Assembly: GCF_023228165.1 (NCBI RefSeq)
Contig: NZ_JALOBS010000018.1
Span: forward strand, 1-64,000
From: Methylomonas sp.
Lineage (GTDB): Bacteria; Pseudomonadota; Gammaproteobacteria; Methylococcales; Methylomonadaceae
Reading direction: 5' to 3'
Length of the DNA: 64,000 nt
Under the pieces are notes generated by a model, which had not been told where the DNA came from, did no database searches, and saw only the letters and a program-made list of their open reading frames with translations. Within the stretch, counting starts at the first letter, position 1, and each line of letters begins with the position of its first letter. The position numbers and the translations under genes were made by a program. Positions 45,296-52,795 of this stretch are shown piece after piece.

Positions 45296-45655
45296 ATGGC
45301 TAATCAAAATGCAAAAGGCTTGAAGCGACTAATCAACGCTTGTTTTTTTTCGGCGGCGGGTTTTAAGGCCACTTGGCAGCACGAAGAAGCCTTTCGGCAA
45401 GAAGTGATATTGTTCGTCGTTACCACGCCGCTGGCGTTGTGGCTGGGCGAAACCGCGATCGAAATGGTGTTATTGATCGGCAGCGTCGTATTGGTGTTAT
45501 TGGTTGAATTGCTCAATTCGGCGGTTGAAGCCGTGGTGGACAGGGTGGGCTTCGAGCATCACGAGTTATCCGGTCGCGCCAAGGATATCGGCTCCGCGGC
45601 CGTGATGCTGTCCTTGATATGGGCCGCCGTCACCTGGGGTTTGATTTTGTTATAA
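45296..45655 (+). CDS. dgkA: Diacylglycerol kinase
   Basis: The 119-residue inner membrane enzyme phosphorylates diacylglycerol, recycling the by-product of glucan and lipid modification. The active-site helix ELLNSAVEAVVDRVGFEHHEL (with the catalytic Glu of NSAVEAVVDR) and the ending KDIGSAAVMLSL are intact, and three membrane helices are evident. The length matches the family. It lies 12 bases after gcvH. Confidence 0.95.
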   Translation: MANQNAKGLKRLINACFFSAAGFKATWQHEEAFRQEVILFVVTTPLALWLGETAIEMVLLIGSVVLVLLVELLNSAVEAVVDRVGFEHHELSGRAKDIGSAAVMLSLIWAAVTWGLILL

Positions 45656-45766
45656 CGGCGTGGCACAGGCGCCGAAACAGGGGCTGTTCTTTCAACTTTT
45701 ACCTTGTGCCGGAACCCAACATCCGGTACTTTACAGCCCGCTGAATGTGTTAATAAAAGGAAAACA

Positions 45767-46699
45767 ATGAGTGCTTTAATCTGTGGATCAATGGCTTACG
45801 ACACCATTATGGTGTTTCACGATAAATTCAAACACCATATTTTGCCGGAAAAAGTGCATATTTTGAATGTGTCGTTTCTGGTGCCGGTGATGCGCCGCGA
45901 ATATGGCGGCTGTGCCGGTAATATTGCCTATAACCTGCAATTGTTGAAAGAAGAACCGTTGATCATGGCCACGGTGGGTCATGACTTCGAACCCTACGCG
46001 CAATGGTTGAGCCAATGCGGCATTAGTACCCGTTATATCAAAACCCTGGACGACCACTATACCGGCCAAGCCTATATCACCACCGACGAAGACGACAATC
46101 AAATCACCGCCTTCCATCCGGGCGCGATGAATTTTTCGCATCTTAACGAGGTGCCGGCCGCATCGGAAATCAGCATCGGCATCGTCTCGCCAGATGGCAA
46201 GCAAGGCATGCAACAACATGCGGCCCAGTTTGCCGAATTGGGTATACCCTTTATCTTCGATCCCGGCCAAGGCATGCCGATGTTCGACGGCGACGAACTG
46301 CTGGCGTTCCTGGAGTTGGCGAATTACGCCACCTTCAACGATTACGAGTCCGAATTGATGCAACAGCGTACCGGTTTGACGCTGGAACAAATTGCCGAAA
46401 AAGTCGATGCCTTGATCATCACCTTGGGTAGCAAAGGTTCAAACATCTATACCCAGGGCAAGTGTATAGAAATTCCGCCAGCCAAGCCCAAACAGGTGCT
46501 GGACCCGACTGGCTGCGGCGATGCTTATCGGGCCGGATTATTGTATGGTTTGATCAACGACTACGATTGGGATGTCACCGGCCGGATCGCCTCCTTATTG
46601 GGCGCGATCAAAATCGAACATAACGGCACCCAAAATCATCTGTTCAGCATGACAGAATTCAAACAACGTTATCAAGAGACTTTCGGTTCCACGTTTTGA
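45767..46699 (+). CDS. PfkB-family carbohydrate/nucleoside kinase
   Basis: The 310-residue protein is a ribokinase-fold kinase close to bacterial proteins annotated as adenosine kinase. It shows the N-terminal CGSMAYDTIMVF, the REYGGCAGNIAYNL substrate loop (GGxxxN), the C-terminal LDPTGCGDAYRAGLLYGL anion hole (catalytic Asp in GCGD) and ALIITLGSKGS. The true substrate is not certain. The ATG at 45767 has AAGGAAA before it; the frame is open further upstream, but without an SD. Its stop overlaps the TTG start of mazG. Confidence 0.85.
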   Translation: MSALICGSMAYDTIMVFHDKFKHHILPEKVHILNVSFLVPVMRREYGGCAGNIAYNLQLLKEEPLIMATVGHDFEPYAQWLSQCGISTRYIKTLDDHYTGQAYITTDEDDNQITAFHPGAMNFSHLNEVPAASEISIGIVSPDGKQGMQQHAAQFAELGIPFIFDPGQGMPMFDGDELLAFLELANYATFNDYESELMQQRTGLTLEQIAEKVDALIITLGSKGSNIYTQGKCIEIPPAKPKQVLDPTGCGDAYRAGLLYGLINDYDWDVTGRIASLLGAIKIEHNGTQNHLFSMTEFKQRYQETFGSTF

Positions 46700-47517
46700 G
46701 TTTGGATAAAACCCGGGAATTACTGTCCTTAATGGCCCGTTTGCGCGACCCGGAAACGGGTTGCGCCTGGGATGTTAAACAGGATTTTTACAGCCTGATT
46801 CCCTATACCATAGAAGAAGCCTACGAAGTGGCCGACGCTATCGAACGCAACGACTTCGAGGATTTGCGGGCCGAGCTGGGCGACTTGCTGTTACAAGTGG
46901 TGTTTCATTCCCGGATTGCCGAAGAACGCGGCTTGTTCGATTTTGAACACGTGGCGGCCGGCATTTCCGAAAAGCTGATCAGCCGCCATCCGCATGTGTT
47001 TGCCGGTGTCAATTTCGAGACCGACCAACAGCGCCAGCAAGCCTGGGAAGAGGCCAAAGCCCAAGAAAGGCAGCAGAAAAACACCGGAAATAAGCCCGAA
47101 AGCGTGCTGTCTGGCGTCGCGAAAAGCCTGCCGGCCTTGGTCGCTTGCGAAAAAATCCAAAACCGCGCCGCCAGCCATGGTTTCGACTGGCCGGATATTG
47201 CGCCGGTATTCGATAAAGTCCAAGAAGAATTGCAGGAAGTCCATGAAGCCTGGCAATCCGGCGATCAGGCTCATGTCCAGGAAGAAGTCGGCGACCTGTT
47301 GCTGGTGGCAGTCAATCTGGCCAGACACTTGAAGGTGAATCCGGAAATTGCCCTGAAAGAAGCCACCAAAAAATTTACCCGCCGCTTCAATTACATCGAA
47401 AAACAAATTGAATCCAGCGGCCGGCAGTTGCGGGATTGCGAGTTGGAAGAATTGGATGGCCTATGGCATGAAGCCAAACGCGTGCAAAAAAACACCCATT
47501 CAGGTGGTAAGCAATGA
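46696..47517 (+). CDS. mazG: Nucleoside triphosphate pyrophosphohydrolase MazG
   Basis: The 273-residue protein has two MazG domains, as in E. coli. The first has MARLRDPETGCAWDVKQDF and YTIEEAYEVADAIERNDFED..ELGDLLLQVVFHSRIAEE (metal site EExxE and ELGD). The second has KVQEELQEVHEAWQS and EEVGDLLLVAVNLARHL. It hydrolyses non-canonical or excess (d)NTPs and affects ppGpp levels. The start is probably TTG 46696 overlapping the kinase stop, or TTG 46702; no ATG fits the family N-terminus. Confidence 0.92.
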   Translation: MSLDKTRELLSLMARLRDPETGCAWDVKQDFYSLIPYTIEEAYEVADAIERNDFEDLRAELGDLLLQVVFHSRIAEERGLFDFEHVAAGISEKLISRHPHVFAGVNFETDQQRQQAWEEAKAQERQQKNTGNKPESVLSGVAKSLPALVACEKIQNRAASHGFDWPDIAPVFDKVQEELQEVHEAWQSGDQAHVQEEVGDLLLVAVNLARHLKVNPEIALKEATKKFTRRFNYIEKQIESSGRQLRDCELEELDGLWHEAKRVQKNTHSGGKQ

Positions 47518-47924
47518 AGCATCTGATACGGTCGCTGTTGCTGCTGGGCCTTATCGCTTGGCTAATTCCTGCCCAGGCAGGTGAAGTGCTGCGCCATATG
47601 TCGGATGAATTGGCCCCGGCCGTTACCGAGCCGGTTAACCCCGCAGCGAACGACAGGCGGATTATCTACCGGGTGATTTGCACACCGGGCGGTGAAGTGC
47701 TGCCGGATTGCGAAAAACCCTATCACGATACCGAGTCGGTGGCGCAACCCTTGCCGCCGGATGAGGTTGAGCCCGTTGCAACAGAACAAGCCCGGCCGGT
47801 AGAGAAAACCACGCAACCCGCCAAGTCTAAAAAATCGAAAAAAACCGCTAATAAAAAGAATAAGGCCGTTAAAAAGGCGAAAAAAACCACCAGCAAAAAA
47901 AAGACCGCCGCTAAAAAGAAATAA
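47514..47924 (+). CDS. Exported protein with lysine-rich tail
   Basis: The 136-residue protein starts with a signal peptide (cleavage after PAQA). A short mature domain with two cysteines (RVICTPGGEVLPDCEKPY) follows, then an extended tail of Lys, Ala and Thr (about residues 100-136) like the tail of histone H1. The ATG overlaps the mazG stop, so it is coupled to it, and AGGTGG precedes it. The tail might bind nucleic acid or anionic polymer in the envelope; no family is recognised. Confidence 0.65.
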   Translation: MKHLIRSLLLLGLIAWLIPAQAGEVLRHMSDELAPAVTEPVNPAANDRRIIYRVICTPGGEVLPDCEKPYHDTESVAQPLPPDEVEPVATEQARPVEKTTQPAKSKKSKKTANKKNKAVKKAKKTTSKKKTAAKKK

Positions 47925-48040
47925 CGGTTTTGTGTTTATTGAGCGAACCGATTGCCTGTGACCGTGGATATTTGCCGTTTTGTGTCAATGCGGCTGGATG
48001 CTGGCGCTTGCCGGCGTCGACCCAAATTCGATCGTCAAGC

Positions 48041-48125
48041 GTAGGCTGGGCAACGCTTTTCTGCCCACCGGTTAGAGTTGATGCCTTCGTTTTCGCGTGG
48101 GCACAAAACGCAGTGCCCACCCTAC
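48041..48125. repeat. MITE/REP-like inverted repeat beside the cassette array
   Basis: A left arm at 48041-48068 (GTAGGCTGGGCAACGC...) is matched by the inverted right arm at 48097-48125 (...CAGTGCCCACCCTAC) with about 85 percent identity by eye over 28 bases and a 28-base loop. Elements of this wording are common between genes in related genomes (from memory). It lies 110 bases left of the first cassette. Confidence 0.65.
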
Positions 48126-48256
48126 TATGCTTTGTAGCGATGGTATACGGAAAGGAAAAACAGATGCGTATCAAAACTTTAGTGTGTCGAAGTAAATTTT
48201 ACGGTAGGTATACTGTTAACTATCTAATTACTTGTTAGCTGTAAGTAGGAAACTAA

Positions 48257-49126
48257 ATGAGTTCGCCTAAACTACACCACTATGTTCCTCGCTTCTATTT
48301 GAAGAGCTTTGCTGACCATAAAGAACAATTTTGGGTATGGAATAAAGACCATAAGAATAGTTTTAAAGGAAATCCTTATGGTGTAGCTGCTGAAAACTAC
48401 TTTTACAGAGTTCCAGAGTTTGTAGAATCTGAGACAGATCCACTATTCTTAGAATATGACCTAGCCAATTTGGAGGCAAAAGCGGCAGTAATTTTGAAGC
48501 AATGGTTTGAGAGATTGGAATCTCTTGAACCAATGCAAAAATTAGAGATGGAAGATGAAGAAAGGCACATCATTTCTTATTTCATCATTATTCAGTTTTT
48601 TCGGACTGCGGATCAGAGAGATATCCTAGCTATTTTTGCTGAAACTAAAGGTGGTTACGAATCTGAGCTATCTCCTGAAGAAAGAATTGACCTTCACGCA
48701 TATTTTTTAGTTACTAGCGATTTGATAATGGAGATGACTAGTCGGATAGAAAGCTCTATTTGGCTGTTTGCTAAAAACAATACCGAAACTCCTTTCTGGA
48801 CATCCGATAATCCTGTCTGCTTCAAAACGGGGGATAACAGGATGTGGCTAAAGGGGCCAGGAATTATGTCTGAAGGCACATATGTAGTTTTTCCTCTTTC
48901 TCCTAAGTATATCCTTTACTGCAAGGAGCCAACGTTCTGGGAAAAGATCAGTGCGGCAAACAATGCTCTTTCGCCTGTTGAGTTTTCAACTGAAATGGTC
49001 GAGCATGAAAATGCAGGGCAGGTGTTTTCCTGTAAGCGTTTTGTAATCTCGTCTAAAAATGAGTTCTCGTTCGCGAATGAGTTTGTGGAAACGATTGGAA
49101 CTGATATATATGCGCCAGACAGCTAA
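48257..49126 (+). CDS. DUF4238 protein (integron cassette 1)
   Basis: The 289-residue protein begins LHHYVPRFYLKSFADHKEQF, the signature of DUF4238, and has WTSDNPVCFK and VVFPLSPKYILYCKE in the C-terminal half, also typical. The biochemical role of DUF4238 is not established; members are frequent in accessory regions. AGGA eight bases before the ATG supports the start. The TAA stop lies inside the R'' box of attC1, so the cassette is tightly packed. No signal peptide or membrane segment is seen. Composition differs from the host genes on the left. Confidence 0.8.
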   Translation: MSSPKLHHYVPRFYLKSFADHKEQFWVWNKDHKNSFKGNPYGVAAENYFYRVPEFVESETDPLFLEYDLANLEAKAAVILKQWFERLESLEPMQKLEMEDEERHIISYFIIIQFFRTADQRDILAIFAETKGGYESELSPEERIDLHAYFLVTSDLIMEMTSRIESSIWLFAKNNTETPFWTSDNPVCFKTGDNRMWLKGPGIMSEGTYVVFPLSPKYILYCKEPTFWEKISAANNALSPVEFSTEMVEHENAGQVFSCKRFVISSKNEFSFANEFVETIGTDIYAPDS

Positions 49127-49192
49127 CAAGGCGCTGCTGCCGGACAAATTTTCCACTACGTTCCAAATTTGCCGCAGAGCGCGGCGTTATAC
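49121..49192 (+). other. attC site 1
   Basis: A 72-base site. R'' AGCTAAC at 49121-49127 and R' GTTATAC at 49186-49192 bound an imperfect hairpin. CGGACAAATTT and AAATTTGCCG pair except for one extra A on the left arm, the extrahelical base expected of attC. Recombination is between G49186 and T49187. Confidence 0.88.
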
Positions 49193-49201
49193 GAAACTAA
49201 T

Positions 49202-49630
49202 ATGAAGCAATGGAGTGACATAAAGCACGAATTCGAAACGGATGGATCTTTGAGAGACATCTATGTAGAACATATAGACTCGGCTGTTTGGAATAAATTT
49301 ATCGGAGAGGTGAAGCGGTCAGGGTATAAGTTTGAGTTTTCCCACGGAGATGTCGTAAAAGAATTCCCTTGTGATCTAAATGCAATCAAGAGTATGCAGC
49401 AAACTGATCCTACGACCTTGTTTATCTGGGTAACCGATAATATTCAGTTAAATTGTCATTTCTTCGTAGAAACGGAAATCGAACTAGATGTCTCACCGCA
49501 TGATATACAAACTGAAAGTGCATACATCCAGCTGGTAAGTTTCCTGGAATGGTTAGCCACAGTTACTAAAAATGAGGTCAAATTAACTCATGAAGGTATG
49601 CAGGAGCAGGTGATCCTAAGTGTCTGCTAG
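49202..49630 (+). CDS. Hypothetical protein (integron cassette 2)
   Basis: The 142-residue soluble protein is mixed alpha/beta: MKQWSDIKHEFETDGSLRDI, HIDSAVWNKFIGEVKRSGY, LFIWVTDNIQLNCHFF. No family is recognised. Frames extend upstream to 49169, but that lies in the preceding attC; the cassette begins at 49187, so the ATG at 49202, only 15 bases inside the cassette, is the start. There is no SD, consistent with a near-leaderless cassette gene. The stop is seven bases before attC2. Confidence 0.75.
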   Translation: MKQWSDIKHEFETDGSLRDIYVEHIDSAVWNKFIGEVKRSGYKFEFSHGDVVKEFPCDLNAIKSMQQTDPTTLFIWVTDNIQLNCHFFVETEIELDVSPHDIQTESAYIQLVSFLEWLATVTKNEVKLTHEGMQEQVILSVC

Positions 49631-49636
49631 TAAATT

Positions 49637-49721
49637 GTATAACAAGGCCATTAACTTCGCGCCTATCGGCGCCGGACAGCCTACGCTGCGCTCCGGCCGC
49701 CGGTTATGGCGGCGTTAGGGC
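49637..49721 (+). other. attC site 2
   Basis: An 85-base site from R'' GTATAAC (49637-49643) to R' GTTAGGG (49714-49720). GGCCATTAAC pairs with GTTATGGC with one extra T on the left arm. Inner GC-rich hairpins follow. Recombination is between G49714 and T49715. Confidence 0.88.
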
Positions 49722-49781
49722 TCAAGCCTGTGACTACAATCCGAACATGTAGATGTATAGAAATGATAAGGGCATACATTA

Positions 49782-50618
49782 ATGACTAAGGTTAGCTTTT
49801 TTGATCGAAGAGTAATTGAGACCTTTCTCAAGGTCACCGCTTTCATAAGCACTGCTTTATCATTGATTGTAATTTTCGTTGATATACCAAAAGAGTGTAA
49901 GGAAGTATATGGAGGGATTTTCTTAATAAGCTTGTTGCTTATCTATTTTGAGATATGGGTTTGGTCAAATAAACTTACAAATATCAATGTCACTATCGAA
50001 GGAAGCGATGTGACTATAAAGGTGGGTGATATTTTTCAAGAGTCTGATTTTAAGGTTATTGCTTTCAATGAGTACTTCGATACTCAGGTAGATAATAAAA
50101 TAATTTCAGAAGGCTCGCTGAATGGAGTATTTATTAAAGAGCATCTTGATATTGCAGTTTCAGATCTGGACGAACACATTGCTGCTTATGATTTTGATAA
50201 AGATGAAATTTTGGGCGCTAATGAGAACAGAAAGCAAGGCAAGAAACTTCGGCACCAAATTGGTTCTATTTGTATTTACAAAGATTATCTGCTGACAGCC
50301 TTTACTAAGTTTGATGATTCAAACAAAGCATTAATTACAATGCCAGAGTATTTAGAGTTTCTGATTAACTTCTGGGATCGGGTGAATAGAGTTTATGCAC
50401 AAAAAAATGTATCAACACCTATATTCGGATCAGGCATAACACGAATTCAAGGGCATAAAAATATAAGTGATGAAGACCTACTTAAAATCATGCTCTGGAC
50501 CTTTAGGATTAGCGAAATGCGTTTTAAATACCCAGCCAGACTTACCATTATTATCCACAAGGACAAGATTGATAAAATTAATCTTCTGGACATAAAGTCG
50601 GCTAGAAACGGTATTTAA
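49782..50618 (+). CDS. thsA: Candidate type II Thoeris effector ThsA (two TM helices plus macro domain)
   Basis: The 278-residue protein has two N-terminal membrane helices (about residues 15-34 and 44-61) and a C-terminal domain like the ThsA macro domain (formerly DUF6430): NVTIEGSDVTIKVGDIFQ, FKVIAFNEYFDTQVDNKIIS, GSLNGVFIKEH and PIFGSGITRIQGH. In type II Thoeris the macro domain senses a TIR-made ADP-ribose signal and the membrane part kills or arrests the infected cell (family knowledge). A TIR-like gene follows after 56 bases in the same cassette, completing the two-gene system. AAGGG precedes the ATG. Family assignment is from remembered motifs. Confidence 0.75.
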   Translation: MTKVSFFDRRVIETFLKVTAFISTALSLIVIFVDIPKECKEVYGGIFLISLLLIYFEIWVWSNKLTNINVTIEGSDVTIKVGDIFQESDFKVIAFNEYFDTQVDNKIISEGSLNGVFIKEHLDIAVSDLDEHIAAYDFDKDEILGANENRKQGKKLRHQIGSICIYKDYLLTAFTKFDDSNKALITMPEYLEFLINFWDRVNRVYAQKNVSTPIFGSGITRIQGHKNISDEDLLKIMLWTFRISEMRFKYPARLTIIIHKDKIDKINLLDIKSARNGI

Positions 50619-50674
50619 GTTTAGTTAGTAGCAGCCTTGTAAGAATAGATTAAGCGTATTATTTGGAGCTAAAA

Positions 50675-51229
50675 ATGGCATATCGTAACGGAACATATGT
50701 GGCCTTTCACGCAGGCGGAACCACAGACCCAACTAAGTCAGATATAAAGTATTACAATACAATGAAGATGTGGGATGCTAGCAAGCATATTGAATTTAGC
50801 CTATGTAATAGCCATGAAAAAACTTCGTCAGTACGAGACTCGTCAAAAAAAGAAACTCTGAAAAGAAGCTTGATTACAAGGCTTAGAAATTCTAAGCAAT
50901 TTCTATTGATACTCACAAAAACCACAAAAAATGATACAGATTGGGTTCCATTCGAGATTGCCTATGCTGTCGACACTTGTGAGTTGCCATTAATACTGGC
51001 ATACCCTGATTACGATTCAATAATGGCTCCGGCTGAATTATCCGATTATTGGCCTCCGGCACTAAAAACCAGAATCGAGAACGGCTCAGCAAGAGCTATT
51101 CATATACCTTTTAGAAAAGCACCCGTTTTAGATGCCTTGAGTCAATTCGATATAACCAACAAAAATTATCCTACAAATGGGTATGGTTACTACACTCGCG
51201 AAGCTCATCAAGAATGGGGACTGGTATAG
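50675..51229 (+). CDS. thsB: Candidate Thoeris TIR-like sensor ThsB
   Basis: The 184-residue protein is a TIR-like domain of the MTH538/DUF1863 type found in ThsB: TYVAFHAGGTTD at the first strand, then EFSLCNSHE, a helix with TLKRSLITRLRNSKQFLLIL, and WVPFEIAYAVDTCELPLILAY. Glu94 in PFEIAYA is the likely catalytic glutamate for NAD+ cleavage. On phage sensing ThsB makes an ADP-ribose derivative that activates ThsA (family knowledge). GGAG six bases before the ATG at 50675 fixes the start; a TTG at 50663 is rejected. The stop touches attC3. Confidence 0.78.
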   Translation: MAYRNGTYVAFHAGGTTDPTKSDIKYYNTMKMWDASKHIEFSLCNSHEKTSSVRDSSKKETLKRSLITRLRNSKQFLLILTKTTKNDTDWVPFEIAYAVDTCELPLILAYPDYDSIMAPAELSDYWPPALKTRIENGSARAIHIPFRKAPVLDALSQFDITNKNYPTNGYGYYTREAHQEWGLV

Positions 51230-51335
51230 CCCTAACAAGGCCATCAATTTGACAGTTTTTCCGTTACGCCTTTTGTGCTTAAAAATAGCACAAAAGTCTC
51301 CACTCCAAAACTGCAAATTATGGCAGCGTTAAAGG
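51229..51335 (+). other. attC site 3, right end of the array
   Basis: R'' GCCCTAAC (51229-51236) and R' GTTAAAG (51328-51334) bound a long hairpin. GCCATCAATTTGACAGTTTT pairs with AAAACTGCAAATTATGGC except for an extra C and an extra A on the left arm. An inner stem, CTTTTGTGCT with AGCACAAAAG, caps it. Recombination is between G51328 and T51329. No further attC follows. Confidence 0.88.
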
Positions 51336-51362
51336 GCAACAATGGATAGCGTAGAACCTCAA

Positions 51363-51391
51363 GCGGGACGGGTTTTGTAAACCCGTCCCGC
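51363..51391. repeat. Perfect palindromic repeat, copy 1 (left of marC)
   Basis: GCGGGACGGGTTT at 51363-51375 and AAACCCGTCCCGC at 51379-51391 are perfect inverted arms around TGT. A near copy lies at 52307-52333 on the other side of marC. Confidence 0.8.
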
Positions 51392-51640
51392 ACGTTTTAA
51401 CCATTTGCAGAAGCATGGCAAAACGTTCCGAGCGGATTGAATAATCCACCCAGCTAAGTTGAACGGGGAATTACTTGGTTGATCATCTTGCCCCGTTTTG
51501 GCACAGAACCTTTCGAAAGTTATCGATTAGCAACTCATTATCCAAATGCCATCTCGACGAGTTTCGAATCAATCAAATACTGGCTTGAGCGGGAAATTTC
51601 ACGCACTATACAATGACACTGAACAGGAGTTGACCTTAGA

Positions 51641-52279
51641 ATGGAAAATACGCTGCTCCACGCTGTAAGCGTGTTTATGGGGTTTTTTGCAATCATGAAC
51701 CCGATTGCCAATGTACCGATTTTTCTTGGCCTCACCGTTGACGATGATGAGCAAACCACTGCGGTCATCGCATTACGTTCGCTGCTGCTGGCATTTCTGA
51801 TCGTTACGTTATTTTCGCTGGCCGGGAAGGTGATTTTTGACCTGTTCGGCCTCACGCTACCCGCCTTCCGAATTACCGGTGGGCTGTTGGTTTTTCTGAT
51901 TGGGTTTCATATGCTGCAAGGCAATCACTCGAATATCCAACATCCAAGTGAACAGGACAAGCGGCAGTCTCGGGAAGCTGCGCTCAGTGTCGCGGTATCG
52001 CCTTTGGGAATGCCGATACTGGCAGGCCCAGGCACCATCGCGACGGCGATGAATTATTCATCGGGCGGTGGTCTTATGGAGGTTGTGGTGACGATCGCCG
52101 TGTTTGCTGTGCTTTGCGTGATCACTTATGTGTTTTTTGTGTTTGGCGAGAAATTCGTCGGCTACCTCGGGGCCAGTGCATTGGGCGTCATCACGCGTAT
52201 GATGGGCTTGATCCTCGCGGTGATCGGAACGCAGATGGCGATAGAAGGACTGCAGGGGGCTTTTAAGATTGCTGGGTAA
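51641..52279 (+). CDS. MarC family integral membrane protein
   Basis: The 212-residue protein has six membrane helices and the MarC (UPF0056) signatures: FFAIMNPIANVPIFLGLT, FRITGGLLVFLIGFHML, AVSPLGMPILAGPGTIATAM and IGTQMAIEGLQ. The transport function of the family is unknown; an old link to multiple antibiotic resistance was not upheld. AGGAG eleven bases before the ATG supports the start. It is monocistronic and is flanked on both sides by copies of a palindromic repeat. Confidence 0.92.
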   Translation: MENTLLHAVSVFMGFFAIMNPIANVPIFLGLTVDDDEQTTAVIALRSLLLAFLIVTLFSLAGKVIFDLFGLTLPAFRITGGLLVFLIGFHMLQGNHSNIQHPSEQDKRQSREAALSVAVSPLGMPILAGPGTIATAMNYSSGGGLMEVVVTIAVFAVLCVITYVFFVFGEKFVGYLGASALGVITRMMGLILAVIGTQMAIEGLQGAFKIAG

Positions 52280-52306
52280 GTAATGGTATGCATCTTGTAA
52301 CTAAAT

Positions 52307-52333
52307 GGGACGGGTTTTGTAAACCCGCCCCGC
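52307..52333. repeat. Palindromic repeat, copy 2 (right of marC)
   Basis: GGGACGGGTTT and AAACCCGCCCC flank TGT with one wobble mismatch; the text is nearly identical to 51363-51391. It may double as a terminator for marC or for the converging VanZ-like gene. Confidence 0.75.
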
Positions 52334-52390
52334 AGTGGATAATTCAGAGCGTCCTTTTATAGGGTTCGGCCTCCTTTTCAAGAAAGGAAT

Positions 52391-52768
52391 CTAACTAGCC
52401 TGGCATTGCTGCTTTGGCTTTAAGGATAATAGCGCCAATGCTGTCGTGGCGGCTCCCAAGCTATCGGCCAGCCAATCCCAGCCGCTGGTGGTTCGGCCCG
52501 GCACGAACGATTGGTGCCACTCGTCCGACAAGCCGTAAACACAGCAAAACAGCCAGGCTGCCAGTGCCAGCTTGTTTCTCGTCAGTCCTTGATGCCTGAA
52601 GGCGCGCCAACTGAACGCTGCCATCACAAAATAGGCACCGAAATGCATGAGTTTATCCTGAAATTCAAACACCGGCGGCAGGGGTATGGTTTCTTGATTC
52701 GATAACCAGAAAATCAAGCCACAGTAGGCCAGTAAGGCTATCCAGTCTAAAATTTTTATCATCAGCAT
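52391..52768 (-). CDS. VanZ-like family membrane protein
   Basis: The 125-residue protein has four membrane helices and VanZ-like text: IFWLSNQETIPLPP, DKLMHFGAYFVMAAF and YGLSDEWHQSFVPGRTTSGW with DWLADSLGA. VanZ homologues influence glycopeptide tolerance, but in most bacteria the role is unknown. Possible starts are the ATGs at 52768 and 52762. It lies immediately downstream of regA on the same strand (27-base gap) and could be cotranscribed. Confidence 0.85.
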   Translation of the reverse strand: MLMIKILDWIALLAYCGLIFWLSNQETIPLPPVFEFQDKLMHFGAYFVMAAFSWRAFRHQGLTRNKLALAAWLFCCVYGLSDEWHQSFVPGRTTSGWDWLADSLGAATTALALLSLKPKQQCQAS

Positions 52769-52795
52769 GACCAAGTGATCGTTGTAAAAAGGTAA

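Larger units (their letters stand above)
48235..51334 (+). mobile_element. Cluster of three integron gene cassettes without integrase (CALIN)
   Basis: Three cassettes lie head to tail on the plus strand: 48235-49186, 49187-49714 and 49715-51328. Each ends in an attC-type site. The first bases of each cassette are the reverse complement of its own attC R'' box: GTTAGCT with AGCTAAC, GTTATAC with GTATAAC, and GTTAGGGC with GCCCTAAC. That is the geometry left by insertion of circular cassettes. No intI gene or convincing attI is in the window. The genes are AT-rich compared with the host. Confidence 0.9.

Noticed and set aside
47930..48238. 102-codon open frame between the Lys-rich protein and the cassettes
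   Set aside because: Most of it is translated from the inverted repeat at 48041-48125 and its end crosses the cassette junction.
49169..49201. Upstream start for the cassette 2 protein
   Set aside because: It would begin inside the attC of the previous cassette; the cassette itself starts at 49187.
51390..51460. Possible fourth attC (GTTTTAACC text)
   Set aside because: There is no matching R' box, no imperfect hairpin, and no downstream partner of the TTAAAG junction.
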